From NCBI GenBank assembly GCA_031292215.1, contig JARLHO010000114.1, forward strand, positions 1-35,073: a stretch of 35,073 nucleotides of DNA. Reading direction: 5' to 3'. Under the pieces are notes generated by a model. The model was not told the origin of the DNA and ran no database searches. It saw only the letters and a program-made list of their open reading frames with translations. The stretch comes from Syntrophobacteraceae bacterium (lineage in GTDB: Bacteria > Desulfobacterota > Syntrophobacteria > Syntrophobacterales > Syntrophobacteraceae). Of this stretch, positions 14,467 through 23,346 are shown in pieces (within the stretch, counting starts at the first letter, position 1; every line of letters starts with the position of its first letter). The position numbers were made by a program, and so were the translations under genes.

Positions 14467-14523
14467 TTGCCGCTTCTTTTGCCGCTCCTCGTTTCCGTTT
14501 CTCGTTGCCGTTTCTAGTTGCCG
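14467..14523. repeat. Five degenerate 12-13 bp tandem repeats (TTGCCG array)
   Basis: TTGCCG (once TTTCCG) begins at 14467, 14479, 14492, 14505 and 14518, so the period is 12-13 bp; the spacer is pyrimidine-rich (CGTTTCT-like). The array lies in a non-coding region just after the inverted-repeat element. Confidence 0.6.
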
Positions 14524-14692
14524 CTTTGCAGCTTAAAACAGCCCGGTGGTATAGTCCCTGTGGATCGATGACCCGGGGGGGCGAGCGACCAGGCGGCATG
14601 CCGCGGTCGAGGGTCACCCCGCTAGCCTTTGCCGCTCTTTTACAAATGAATAGGACCGCTTCGCACTTCCGATAGCTATTCTCTGCCCTTTG

Positions 14693-14776
14693 CTGTTAAT
14701 GCGCTGTTAATAGCTGTTAATAGGCTGTTAACGCACTGTTATTCATGCTGATACCCCTGCTGTTAGCTGGCTGTTA
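14693..14776. repeat. Helically phased CTGTTA array
   Basis: The hexamer CTGTTA starts at 14693, 14704, 14714, 14725, 14760 and 14771, with CTGTTA also formed at 14736; the spacing is 10-11 bp except for one gap of 24 (about two turns). All copies are therefore on roughly one face of the helix. The region is otherwise non-coding. Confidence 0.65.
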
Positions 14777-14900
14777 TTTTGGGGCTATGAATCGAGTATG
14801 ATAAGAAAATCAGTGGGTTGTAAAAGGTACGGCTGCGTTTTTCGCTGTTTTATCAGCTTGACCGGCCGATATCGACCACCCCGAATGACTGCATTCTGCG

Positions 14901-14972
14901 TTGCAATGACGCGCAAGCAGGGGCTTGGCTCGATCGCCCCCCTTTTTTGCAAAGGGGGGTTGGGGGGATTTC
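14901..14972 (+). repeat. Dispersed GC-rich repeat, copy 6
   Basis: It reads TTGCAATGACGCGCAAGC, AGGGGCTTGGCTCGATCG, a C-run, TTTTTTGCAAAGGGGGG and TTGGGGGGATTTCG in plus orientation, the cleanest copy of the core unit in the window. Confidence 0.75.
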
Positions 14973-15251
14973 GGGTCTGTTCAGCACAGCGGGTTGTAAT
15001 GCCTCACCGCTTTCCCCTTCGTTGCCGGCCCCCGGGAAGCGTTGGCAGCCGCCCCTTCAGATCGGAGGCCGGCTCGGTGTATCAGCGCCGCTTCAGCCTT
15101 TTTTGCGCTGAGAAGGACTGCGTTAGAACAGAATACACCCGCCACCAAGACTCCCGAGTTTGCCTTTCGGCCGATTTTAAACTATCCTGAATCGTTTACC
15201 TGGATGAGAACCGTTCGAAGATGAGTTTACCATACCTCACGGGAGGATATA

Positions 15252-16550
15252 ATGATAGAGCGTTACAGTAATCCGGCGATGGCCCGCATCTGGACAGTCG
15301 AGAACAAATACCGCAAGTGGCTCGATGTGGAGCTTGCGGTTTGCGAGGCTCTTTGCCAAAGAGGGGCGATTTCGCGGGAAGACTTTAAGACCATAAAGGA
15401 GAAGGCCGATTTTGATGTTTCAAGAATCGATGCGATCGAGCAGGAGACCCATCACGATGTCATAGCGTTTCTTACCTGCGTGGCCGAATTCGTAGGTCCG
15501 CCGTCACGCTTTATCCATGAGGGGCTGACCTCCTCGGATGTCTTGGATACCGCGTTCGGGCTGCTGCTAAGCGAAGCCTCGGACCTCCTTTTGGAAGACC
15601 TCGACAAGCTGCTCTCCGTTCTCAAAAAAAGGGCCTTCGAGTTTAAAGATGTTGTGGAAATGGGTCGCTCCCACAACATCCATGCCGAGCCGATCACTTT
15701 CGGGCTAAAACTTGCGATCTGGTATTCCGAGATGGAAAGAAACCGGGAACGCATGCTTCAGGCCCGGGAAAGCATTCGGGTGGGAAAAATATCGGGTGCT
15801 GTGGGCACTTTCGCAAACACGGCCCCGGAAATCGAGGAAGCCGTCTGCCGGAGCCTCGGACTCAAAACGGCTGCTGTGAGCACGCAAATCATCCAGCGGG
15901 ACCGCCATGCCCAGTTTTTTTCAACCATCGCCATCATCGGCTGTTCCATCGAAAAGATCGCCACCCAGATCCGGTTGCTCCAGCACACAGAAATTAGAGA
16001 GGTGGAAGAGTTTTTCTCCCCCGGCCAGAAAGGCTCCTCGGCGATGCCGCACAAACGAAATCCGATTTCGTCCGAAAACCTCTCGGGCCTTGCCAGGGTG
16101 CTCCGGGGAAATGCCCTGGCCGCAATGGAAAACGTGGCGCTGTGGCATGAGCGAGACATAAGCCATTCCTCGGTCGAGCGGGTGATAGGTCCGGATTCCA
16201 CCATTTTGCTCGACTACATGCTGGTTCGTCTTACGCGCGTTGTCGACCGGCTTACGGTATTTCCGGAGAATATGAAACGCAACATGGCGGCTTCGGGAAA
16301 CCTTTTTTTCTCCCAGCAGGTGCTGCTCGCTCTCATCCAGAAGGGGCTTAGCAGAGAAGATGCCTATCGCATGGTCCAGCAAAGCGCCATGGAAGTCTGG
16401 GGGAAACGGGGCGACTTAAAAGATCAACTGCAAGGCGACCCCCGGGTGGCCGCTTTTTTAACAGCCAAAGAAATCGACTCAATATTTGATCTCGACTATC
16501 ACCTCAAAAATGTGGACGTGATATTCGAACGGGTCTTTGGGGAGAAATAG
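15252..16550 (+). CDS. purB: Adenylosuccinate lyase
   Basis: A 432-residue fumarase/aspartase-superfamily lyase that acts twice in purine synthesis: SAICAR to AICAR plus fumarate, and adenylosuccinate to AMP plus fumarate. The superfamily signature GSSAMPHKRNP is at residues 261-271; LTSSD (92-96) and HNIHAEPITFG (141-151) are the other active-site segments. GGGAGG lies 6 bases before the ATG. The stop codon shares its last base with the GTG start of the U32 peptidase gene, so the two are co-translated. Confidence 0.96.
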   Translation: MIERYSNPAMARIWTVENKYRKWLDVELAVCEALCQRGAISREDFKTIKEKADFDVSRIDAIEQETHHDVIAFLTCVAEFVGPPSRFIHEGLTSSDVLDTAFGLLLSEASDLLLEDLDKLLSVLKKRAFEFKDVVEMGRSHNIHAEPITFGLKLAIWYSEMERNRERMLQARESIRVGKISGAVGTFANTAPEIEEAVCRSLGLKTAAVSTQIIQRDRHAQFFSTIAIIGCSIEKIATQIRLLQHTEIREVEEFFSPGQKGSSAMPHKRNPISSENLSGLARVLRGNALAAMENVALWHERDISHSSVERVIGPDSTILLDYMLVRLTRVVDRLTVFPENMKRNMAASGNLFFSQQVLLALIQKGLSREDAYRMVQQSAMEVWGKRGDLKDQLQGDPRVAAFLTAKEIDSIFDLDYHLKNVDVIFERVFGEK

Positions 16551-18616
16551 TGAATTCTAAACCGGAACTACTCGCCCCGGCGGGAAATGTCGAATCCTTT
16601 TACGCCGCCGTGCAAAGTGGCGCCAACGCGGTCTACCTCGGACTGAAAAAATTTAGCGCAAGGGCGACCGCTGCAAACTTTACCCTCGGCGAGCTGGCAA
16701 CGATTGTCCCCTACGCGCACAAACGGGGCGTTCGGGTGTACGTGGCCTTAAATAGCCAGGTCGTATCGGGTGAGCTCGCAAGTCTTATCGATACCCTCGA
16801 CGCCCTGTCATCTCTTAAGCCGGACTCGCTCATTGTCCAGGATGCAGGGATTTTCCATATCGTCCGGCGCCGCTTCCCGGCCTTAAGGCTCCACGCCTCA
16901 ACGCTTGCGGCCGTCCATAATTCCGCGGGCGTACGGGTGCTTCAGGCGATGGGGGCGCGCCGGGTGGTGCTTGCCAGGGAGTTAACCCTCGAAGAGATAG
17001 AAAAGATATACGACACCACCCGGGCCGAACTGGAAATATTTATCCACGGCGCGCTCTGCTATTCCTACTCGGGGCTTTGCCTTGCCAGCGGCTACCGCGG
17101 CGGGCGAAGCGGGCTTCGCGGCGAATGCGTCCAGCCGTGCCGGCTTAAGTTTCACCAGGGAAATAAAGACGGGTATTTTCTTTCCTGCGGCGATCTGTGC
17201 GGGCTGGAATTGGTCTCGAAAGTTAAGCCGATCGTTTCCGCGATAAAAATTGAGGGCCGGATGAAGCCCGCGTCCTGGGTGGCCGGCGTGGTAAAGGCCT
17301 ACCGCCTTGTCCTGGATGCCGAGTCTTTGGACGAAGAGAAAAAAGCCGTGGTCGAGGCAAAGGAATTGCTCGCGCTAAACCCGTCCAGGCGACTTAGTCC
17401 CGCGCGCCTTGGCAATGCGGGAGCCGCCGAAATTCTAACGCCTTCCCGTTCGGGATCTAACGGCCTGTGGTCTGCCACGGTAAAATCGGTTTCAGCGGAC
17501 CGCGTCCTGATCGATTTGCGCCGACCGCTTGCAATAGGCGACCGGATCCGCCCCGAATCCTCGAAGGGCAAAGAGGAAGAGGCCTTTACCGTTTCGCAGT
17601 TCTTCGATACCTCGGGGGCAGCCATTCAATCGGCGCAAGGCTCAACGCAAGCCTATCTATCCTGTCCTAAGCCCCTTAAGCCCGGGGATAAACTGTTTAA
17701 GGTCGGGACAAAATCCGAGCCTCTCCCCGCGATATGGAAAAAAATAAAAGATGCAGTCCCCCGCGCGGCTTCCATAAAAGCGGCGCGCTCCCTTACGCGC
17801 GAGATCTTCGAAGAGTACGAAACGGCGGCAGAACCCGGAAAAAAGGAAGAAGAGATTCTAACCGTTAAAATCGAATCGTCCACAGACCTTGTTTTGGCCC
17901 TCCAATCCTCGGTCTCCAGGGTGTTTCTCGCAGCCACCAAGACCAACCTCGAACGGATCGCAAAGCAACGGTTTTCGCCTCCCCAGATGAAAAAACTCGG
18001 CTTCTCGCTTCCTCCCATCATTTTGGAAAAGGACATGGAGTATTACAAGGCCGCCGTTTCCTGGTTCCTGAAGAAAGGTTTTATGCTGTGGGAGATCAAC
18101 AACTGGGGCCACTTCGACCTGATAGAAAAGCAAAAAGGTGTGCGCCTTTTTGCCGGGGCAAGACTAAACCTTAGAAACTCCGCAGCTTTTGCGCAAACCT
18201 TCGACATGGGGTGCGAATCGGCGGTCCTCTCCCTTGAAGCCACCAGGACCGAACTTTGCGAACTCGCGGGGCACAAAATCCGCTCCCGCCTGACAGTAAC
18301 AGTCTACTCCTGGCCTGCGCTGTTTACCTCCTGTCTCATCCCGGCCGTTTACATGGACCGCCCGCTTATAAGCCCCCGGAAAGAATTCTACTATCCAACG
18401 ACTAAGGCCGGTCGGGCGGAAATCTACGCCGACCGGCCTGTCAGCTGGCTCGAACAGCTCCCGGTTCTAAGATCTTTAGGCTACCGCCGCTTTTTGATCG
18501 ACGCAGGCGAGGGACCCGCCAAAAGACCCGGTCTTAGTGAAGTTTTGAGGGGATTTTCCGCTTCCAGAATCCGTGGCGTCTACTCGCTTTTCAACTTTGA
18601 GCGAAGACCAGAATAG
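16550..18616 (+). CDS. U32 family peptidase with DUF3656 region (RlhA-like)
   Basis: A 688-residue protein. The U32 signature EIFIHGALCYSYSGLC is at about residues 162-177, with further cysteines at 193, 197, 214 and 218 that could hold an iron-sulfur cluster. The length and the long middle region match the RlhA (YdcP) type rather than the shorter TrhP (YegQ) type. U32 members were long called collagenases, but RlhA and TrhP are needed for hydroxylating 23S rRNA and tRNA; which substrate applies here cannot be told from sequence. The GTG start overlaps the purB stop by one base, indicating a two-gene operon. Confidence 0.9.
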   Translation: MNSKPELLAPAGNVESFYAAVQSGANAVYLGLKKFSARATAANFTLGELATIVPYAHKRGVRVYVALNSQVVSGELASLIDTLDALSSLKPDSLIVQDAGIFHIVRRRFPALRLHASTLAAVHNSAGVRVLQAMGARRVVLARELTLEEIEKIYDTTRAELEIFIHGALCYSYSGLCLASGYRGGRSGLRGECVQPCRLKFHQGNKDGYFLSCGDLCGLELVSKVKPIVSAIKIEGRMKPASWVAGVVKAYRLVLDAESLDEEKKAVVEAKELLALNPSRRLSPARLGNAGAAEILTPSRSGSNGLWSATVKSVSADRVLIDLRRPLAIGDRIRPESSKGKEEEAFTVSQFFDTSGAAIQSAQGSTQAYLSCPKPLKPGDKLFKVGTKSEPLPAIWKKIKDAVPRAASIKAARSLTREIFEEYETAAEPGKKEEEILTVKIESSTDLVLALQSSVSRVFLAATKTNLERIAKQRFSPPQMKKLGFSLPPIILEKDMEYYKAAVSWFLKKGFMLWEINNWGHFDLIEKQKGVRLFAGARLNLRNSAAFAQTFDMGCESAVLSLEATRTELCELAGHKIRSRLTVTVYSWPALFTSCLIPAVYMDRPLISPRKEFYYPTTKAGRAEIYADRPVSWLEQLPVLRSLGYRRFLIDAGEGPAKRPGLSEVLRGFSASRIRGVYSLFNFERRPE

Positions 18617-18666
18617 AACCGCCATTCGACGTCGCGCCTCTTCCCGTGTCCCGTCGCGTCGGCGAA

Positions 18667-19197
18667 TCAAGCCGCCTTGGCCCGCACCTCCTCTAGCATC
18701 TTCAAGGAGGCCTCTATAAACGCCGGGATATCGGAGGGCTGCCTGCTGGTGACAAGATTTGCGTCCACCACCACCTCTTTGTCGACAAAATCGGCCCCCG
18801 CGTATTTCATATCGCAGGTGAGCGATTTCCACCCGGTAGCCTTGCGGCCTTGGAGTTTTCCTGCCGAGATCAAGAGCTGAGGTCCGTGGCAAATGGCAAA
18901 TACCGGTTTATCCCGCTCCATGAACTGCTTTACAAATCGAACGGGGCCCTTGTGCGCTCTCAGATTATCGGGGGAATAGCCTCCGGGAATGAGCAAACCG
19001 TCGAATTCGTCCGGATTGGCGGAGTCCGCCTCCATATCGATTCGCACGGGAGTGTTCTGCTTTTTCCCGGTTACCGTCTCGCCCTTCTTCAGACCAACGT
19101 GGACCAGCTCGTAGCCGGCCTCTTTGAAGGCTTGAGCGGGTTGACTGTATTCGGAATCCTCGAAATCCTTTCCGATCAAAACCGCAATCCTGGTCAT
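18667..19197 (-). CDS. DJ-1/PfpI family protein (intracellular protease/deglycase-like)
   Basis: A 176-residue protein of the type 1 glutamine-amidotransferase-like PfpI family. The nucleophile elbow AICHGPQLL holds the reactive cysteine followed by histidine (about residues 101-109), and the partner glutamate is in GKDFEDSEY near the N-terminus. Members have been described as proteases, chaperones or deglycases for glycated protein and DNA; the in vivo role is disputed. Start ATG 19197 is chosen because GGAGGA is 6 bases upstream; an in-frame ATG at 19203 is too close to that site. It is convergent with the U32 peptidase gene, with 50 bases between. Confidence 0.9.
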   Translation of the reverse strand: MTRIAVLIGKDFEDSEYSQPAQAFKEAGYELVHVGLKKGETVTGKKQNTPVRIDMEADSANPDEFDGLLIPGGYSPDNLRAHKGPVRFVKQFMERDKPVFAICHGPQLLISAGKLQGRKATGWKSLTCDMKYAGADFVDKEVVVDANLVTSRQPSDIPAFIEASLKMLEEVRAKAA

Positions 19198-19309
19198 ATG
19201 CATTCCTCCCAAATTTAAATTGGTTCACCTTTAAAGATTTGACATCACGGAGGAAATTGCAAGTATGAAGACGGAATGGAGGCGCTCTTTACCCGGGAAA
19301 AAACATTGA

Positions 19310-21076
19310 CTAGCGAGGATGCTCTTGCGAAGCCTTTTCGGCGAGAGCTTTTCGCACCCGCGAAATGACCTCGTCCCAGTCCCCCCTCTGTTTTTGCCTA
19401 AAAATCCGCAGCGCGCCGGGATACCACGGGCTGTCGTTACGGCCGGCGAGCCAGCGCCAACAGCTTGTAAACCGGTTTAGAAGCCAGAAGGGCCTGCCCA
19501 GCGCGCCCGCGAGATGTGCCACGGCGGTGTCGACGCCTATGACAAGATCGAGGTTCATGATTAGGGCCGCTGTATCGGCAAAATCTTTGCACCGCTCCAT
19601 CCAGTCTGCCAGGTGAAAATCGTCCGGCGCTCGCGCCCCATCTTTTTGCAGGGAAAAAAAGCGCACCCCTTCCACCCCGAGCAGAGATGCGAGCTTTTCC
19701 GGCGAAAGAGATCTCGCGCGGTCGGTGGCGATAAGATCGGGCGAGCGGGAGCGAGAGCTTCCCGCCCAAACGAGTCCGACTCGCAGCTCTCCGCCCGGCA
19801 GTGCCCCCAAACGATCCCTCCACATTTGCACATCGGCCGGGTCGGCGCTAAGGTAGGGGAGCTCGGCCGGTATGGTCTCAAGGGTGGTGCGCAAAGCAAA
19901 GGGCAGGCTCATCATCGGGCAATGGAGATCAAAATCGGTCGGGGGGGCGTCTTCGCTAATTACCTTTTCGACGCCGCGAAGAGATTCGATCAGCCGGGCG
20001 AGCGGTCTTTGGACCCGCATTATCACATGAAAACCGCGCTCCCTGATCAGTGGGGCGTATCGGCAAAACTGCAACGTGTCCCCGAAACCCTGCTCGGCGT
20101 GAACCAGGATTACACGTCCATCGCCGGGTTCTCCTTCCCACTCCGGTTTTTCGAAAGCCGGAAAAGATCTGCTAAGCTGAGGCGATTTCCACCGCCACCG
20201 GTACTCTCGCCACCCCTTCTCAAAGCGTCCCAACCCGAGCAAGGCCATACCAAGGTTCATGTGAAAGTCCCCATCCTCGGGCTTTAGCCCCACGGCCTTC
20301 TCATAGGCCGCTACGGCATCACCCGGTCGCCCGCCATCTTTTAGCGCGTTCCCAAGGTTATTGAAGGCCTCCGGATAATCCGGCCGCAAGGCCAACGCCT
20401 TTTGGCAGCAGGATATCGACGTATCGAGATCTCCTTGCAACCGTCGGATGGTGGCGAGATTACTGAGGGCTTCCGGAAAGTCGGGCCGAACGGCCAGGGC
20501 GGCCCTATAAAACGTTTCGGCGCCCTCCGGATCGTAGCCTAGAAACCTTACCACCCCCAGGTTATTTAGCACCTTGTGATTTTCGGGCGCAAGCCTCAGG
20601 GCCTGTTCGTGACAAAGCGACGCTTCAGGAAGACGGTTCAGCTCTTTTAGCGTATTTCCCAAATCGGTTAGAACATCTATGTCCTGAGGATTGATTTTTA
20701 GAGCTTCTTTCAGAGCATCGAGAGCGCCCGCCGGGTCGCCCCTATCTTTCAATATCCTGGCGATTCCGTGATAAGCTTTGCCATGATCGGGCTTAAGGGC
20801 TATGACACGCCGCATCATCGCCAGGGCCTGGCCATATCTTTTTCGGGCAAGGTGCAAGGTCGCCAAGCCGTAGGCGGCGTCAACCGAGTCGGGCTTTAGC
20901 CGTACGGCCCGCTCCATTGTGGCTTGGGCTTCTTCTTCATGGCCCATCTGAAACTCGAGTAGCCCCTGTAACGTGAGAGCGCGCGAACTGGCCGGATCGT
21001 CAGGAGAAAGAGCGGCGCAAGCCTTGCGCACTTTTTCGAGTTTATTTTCGAGGCTTTGCGTTTCCGTTTTCCCCAC
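19310..21076 (-). CDS. TPR repeat protein fused to a glycosyltransferase-9-like domain
   Basis: A 588-residue cytoplasmic protein. About residues 1-300 form some eight tetratricopeptide repeats (34-residue units with A..GLA and PDH/PDYPEAFNNLGN patterns). About residues 330-585 resemble the heptosyltransferase (GT9/GT-B) fold: RVGLVWAGSS, then DLVIGVDTAVAHLAGALGRPFWLL, and DSPWYP near the end. Such proteins are common near glycan or flagellin-modification genes; donor and acceptor are unknown. It starts at GTG 21076 with GGAG 8 bases upstream, 35 bases after the GtrA gene in the same direction. Confidence 0.88.
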   Translation of the reverse strand: MGKTETQSLENKLEKVRKACAALSPDDPASSRALTLQGLLEFQMGHEEEAQATMERAVRLKPDSVDAAYGLATLHLARKRYGQALAMMRRVIALKPDHGKAYHGIARILKDRGDPAGALDALKEALKINPQDIDVLTDLGNTLKELNRLPEASLCHEQALRLAPENHKVLNNLGVVRFLGYDPEGAETFYRAALAVRPDFPEALSNLATIRRLQGDLDTSISCCQKALALRPDYPEAFNNLGNALKDGGRPGDAVAAYEKAVGLKPEDGDFHMNLGMALLGLGRFEKGWREYRWRWKSPQLSRSFPAFEKPEWEGEPGDGRVILVHAEQGFGDTLQFCRYAPLIRERGFHVIMRVQRPLARLIESLRGVEKVISEDAPPTDFDLHCPMMSLPFALRTTLETIPAELPYLSADPADVQMWRDRLGALPGGELRVGLVWAGSSRSRSPDLIATDRARSLSPEKLASLLGVEGVRFFSLQKDGARAPDDFHLADWMERCKDFADTAALIMNLDLVIGVDTAVAHLAGALGRPFWLLNRFTSCWRWLAGRNDSPWYPGALRIFRQKQRGDWDEVISRVRKALAEKASQEHPR

Positions 21077-21111
21077 GCCGCAATCTCCGTTAACGGATTC
21101 AGTCAGAGCCG

Positions 21112-21579
21112 CTAATGCTCGTATGCGTGTTGCCTTTCAGCAGGGAACACCCACTTGTGGTAGAGCAGGAACTTAAATCCAGCCAGACACGCCTGGGTGG
21201 AAAGGATGTCCAGATCGAGCGGGAACCCGCTTATGGACAGAAATCCATAGTGCGGGTCGAGGCTCTTTAGAAGCGTCAGCGTAAATGTCGAGAGCGCCCA
21301 CATGCACGCAACCGCCGCCAAATATCTTGCCAGCGCATTTTTCTTGCGCGAGTCGGTCCGAAAATTTACGAAGTAATTCCAGAAAAAAAAGAAGGCGACG
21401 CTTACGGTCATACTCGCTGCGGAGATGGCGATAATCGGCAGCCCCGTGTGGAGTCGCAAGAACCTAAACGGTGTTGAAATCAAGGCATAGTTCATGCCCG
21501 CTCCCACAAAAAACCAGAAGACGCGCAACCCTGTGGACTGTTTTGCAGCCGGCTTTTTCCTGTCGTCGATTCGGTGCAT
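21112..21579 (-). CDS. GtrA-like membrane protein
   Basis: A 155-residue protein with four predicted transmembrane helices (about residues 20-38, 48-68, 83-103 and 122-143). The motifs FFVGAGMNY near the first helix, FFFWNYFVNFR after the second and FLLYHKWVF at the end fit the GtrA family, proposed to move undecaprenyl-linked sugars across the inner membrane for surface glycans. It lies 35 bases upstream of the TPR-glycosyltransferase gene and 52 bases downstream of the ABC permease gene, all on the minus strand, so a surface-polysaccharide role for the cluster is likely but inferred. Confidence 0.85.
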   Translation of the reverse strand: MHRIDDRKKPAAKQSTGLRVFWFFVGAGMNYALISTPFRFLRLHTGLPIIAISAASMTVSVAFFFFWNYFVNFRTDSRKKNALARYLAAVACMWALSTFTLTLLKSLDPHYGFLSISGFPLDLDILSTQACLAGFKFLLYHKWVFPAERQHAYEH

Positions 21580-21631
21580 GGTTGCCTTTTGGGGGTAGAG
21601 TGAACATTCTCATAATAAACTCAACCAGCCA

Positions 21632-22426
21632 TCAACTGATGAGCCTTCTGCGCATAACGATGAGGGCTACGGGAAAAAGCACGAGGAACATGAGCGCGAT
21701 GTAGGTAAGACTCCACGCGAGGTCCGGCGCGGGCTTACCCAGGCAAAAGGCCCGGCACAGGTCAACTAGGTGCGTTAGCGGCAACACCGTGGCAAGTTTT
21801 TGCGCCCAGCCGGGCAGGGCGGAGATGGGAAAAAAAGTGCCTCCGAATAGAAACATCGGAGTAATAAAAAGAAAAATCGGCAAGTTATACATGTCGATAG
21901 AGGGCGTTAAACCGGTAAAAACCATGCCGATCGTTCCAAACGCCAACCCGCCCAAAAAAGAAAGCGGAAGGACCAGCAGGCCCATGGGCAAAGCGACCAG
22001 TCCAAAACAGCTTATAACCGCTAGGACAATGGCGGTTGCAATGACCGATTTGGTTGCGCCCCAAAAGATTTCGCCCGCTATTATGTCTTCTAGCGACAGC
22101 GGCGTGGTGACCATGGCGTCGAAGGTTTTCTGGTAATACATGCGGACGAAGGAAGCATAGGTGTTTTCATAAAAAGAGTTATACATGATGGTTATCGCCA
22201 CCAGGGCGGGGGCGATATAGGCGACATAGGAAATCGGGGTCCCCTCATAGTTTATCCGCCCGATAAGGGTGCTCAACCCCACTCCGAAGGCCGCGATGTA
22301 GAGAACGGGCTCAAAGAGGGGCACCAGAAAGTTTACAAACCAGATCTTTTTATACACCACCATGTTGCGGCGCCATACGAGAATGAACCGCCATGAAAGG
22401 TTGGTTATTTGAAAATTGCCCCTCAT
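21632..22426 (-). CDS. ABC-2 type permease (NodJ-like)
   Basis: A 264-residue inner-membrane protein with six predicted helices, beginning FILVWRRNMVVYKKIWFVNFLVPLFEPVLYI and containing FLFGGTFFPISALP, typical of the NodJ branch of ABC-2 exporters. Its start overlaps the stop of the ATPase gene by four bases (ATGA), so the two form a translationally coupled exporter. The substrate is unknown; NodJ homologues export lipo-oligosaccharides or glycans, and the downstream GtrA and glycosyltransferase genes suit that class. Confidence 0.92.
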   Translation of the reverse strand: MRGNFQITNLSWRFILVWRRNMVVYKKIWFVNFLVPLFEPVLYIAAFGVGLSTLIGRINYEGTPISYVAYIAPALVAITIMYNSFYENTYASFVRMYYQKTFDAMVTTPLSLEDIIAGEIFWGATKSVIATAIVLAVISCFGLVALPMGLLVLPLSFLGGLAFGTIGMVFTGLTPSIDMYNLPIFLFITPMFLFGGTFFPISALPGWAQKLATVLPLTHLVDLCRAFCLGKPAPDLAWSLTYIALMFLVLFPVALIVMRRRLIS

Positions 22427-23346
22427 TCTCGAAGTTCCCTTCCCGTGAGTCTGAGGAAAACGTCTTCAAGGGTCGCCTGCCTCTTTATGCAGCTCTCCCC
22501 GCAGAACCGGTCCCCGATAACGTCGAAAAGATTATCGCCCGCCACGCCGTAGATAATGATCCTGCGGTCCCTGACGTCGTTTAGAAAACCCCTGGAATTT
22601 ACGAATTCTCTTACCTCTTCGCCCGGGTCGCTGATTTCCACGACATGATCGCCCACCTTGGAATGGATTAGCTCAGCCGGTTTTCCTTCAATAAGAATCT
22701 TGCCGTGGTCCATTAATATCAGCCTGTCGCACAGTCGCGAGGCTTCGTCCATGTAATGGGTGGTAAGAAGGATCGAAATTCCGTTTTCCTGAAGCAGTTC
22801 CAGCCTTTCCCACAGTTGGTGCCTCGCCTGCGGGTCCAGGCCGGTGGTGGGTTCGTCGAGGATCAAAAGTTTGGGGCTGTTTATGAGCGCGCGCGCAAGA
22901 ACGAGCCTGCGCATCATTCCCCCGGAAAGATTTGTGACCTTGTCGTCCTTTCGGTTCTCCAGCGCCATGAACTTTAGAAGCTGCAGGGCCCGGTCCGCAG
23001 TCTCTTTTCGCGGTATATTGAAATATCTCGCGAATACTTCCAGGTTCTGCAGAACGGTAAGGTCCGGGTCAAGGCTGTTATCCTGCTGGCATACGCCGAT
23101 TTTCGCCCTTATCCGCCGCCACCCGGTCTCTATGTTCAGGCCGAAGACTTCGAGCTTGCCTGAGGTAATCGGTGAAAATCCGTATGCCATCCGTATGGTG
23201 GAAGTCTTCCCCGCGCCGTTGGGGCCGAGAAGCCCCAGACATTCGCCGGGCCTCAGCTGAAAAGACAAGTCGTCGACAGCCTTGAGGCCGCCGAAAGTTT
23301 TCACCAGGTGAGTGGCTCGTATGATCGGTGGATTTTCTTTGCTCAT
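22423..23346 (-). CDS. ABC transporter ATP-binding protein (NodI/DrrA-like)
   Basis: A 307-residue ATPase. Walker A GPNGAGKTS (about residues 41-49), Q-loop region GVCQQDNSL, signature NLSGGMMRRL, Walker B LLILDEPTTGLD and switch histidine TTHYMDEA are all intact. A C-terminal extension of about 80 residues ends in LEDVFLRLTGRELRE, the usual tail of the DrrA/NodI branch. It energises the permease encoded immediately downstream. A divergent 211-base region separates it from the Old Yellow Enzyme gene. Confidence 0.93.
   Translation of the reverse strand: MSKENPPIIRATHLVKTFGGLKAVDDLSFQLRPGECLGLLGPNGAGKTSTIRMAYGFSPITSGKLEVFGLNIETGWRRIRAKIGVCQQDNSLDPDLTVLQNLEVFARYFNIPRKETADRALQLLKFMALENRKDDKVTNLSGGMMRRLVLARALINSPKLLILDEPTTGLDPQARHQLWERLELLQENGISILLTTHYMDEASRLCDRLILMDHGKILIEGKPAELIHSKVGDHVVEISDPGEEVREFVNSRGFLNDVRDRRIIIYGVAGDNLFDVIGDRFCGESCIKRQATLEDVFLRLTGRELRE

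Larger units (their letters stand above)
13983..15251. other. Long gene-poor stretch rich in repeats
   Basis: Nearly 1.3 kb holds no gene I can support. In order it contains an unassigned 240-base segment (a 92-codon open frame there has no ribosome binding site or recognisable protein), an inverted-repeat element (14236-14417), a 13-bp repeat array (14467-14523), an 11-bp phased array (14693-14776), a dispersed-repeat copy (14901-14972) and about 280 bases upstream of purB without an identifiable signal. The mixture suggests an insertion-tolerant site. Confidence 0.6.

Noticed and set aside
14467-14776. CRISPR array
   Set aside because: The repeats are only 6-13 bp with no unique spacers of 30 bases or more, and no cas genes are present.
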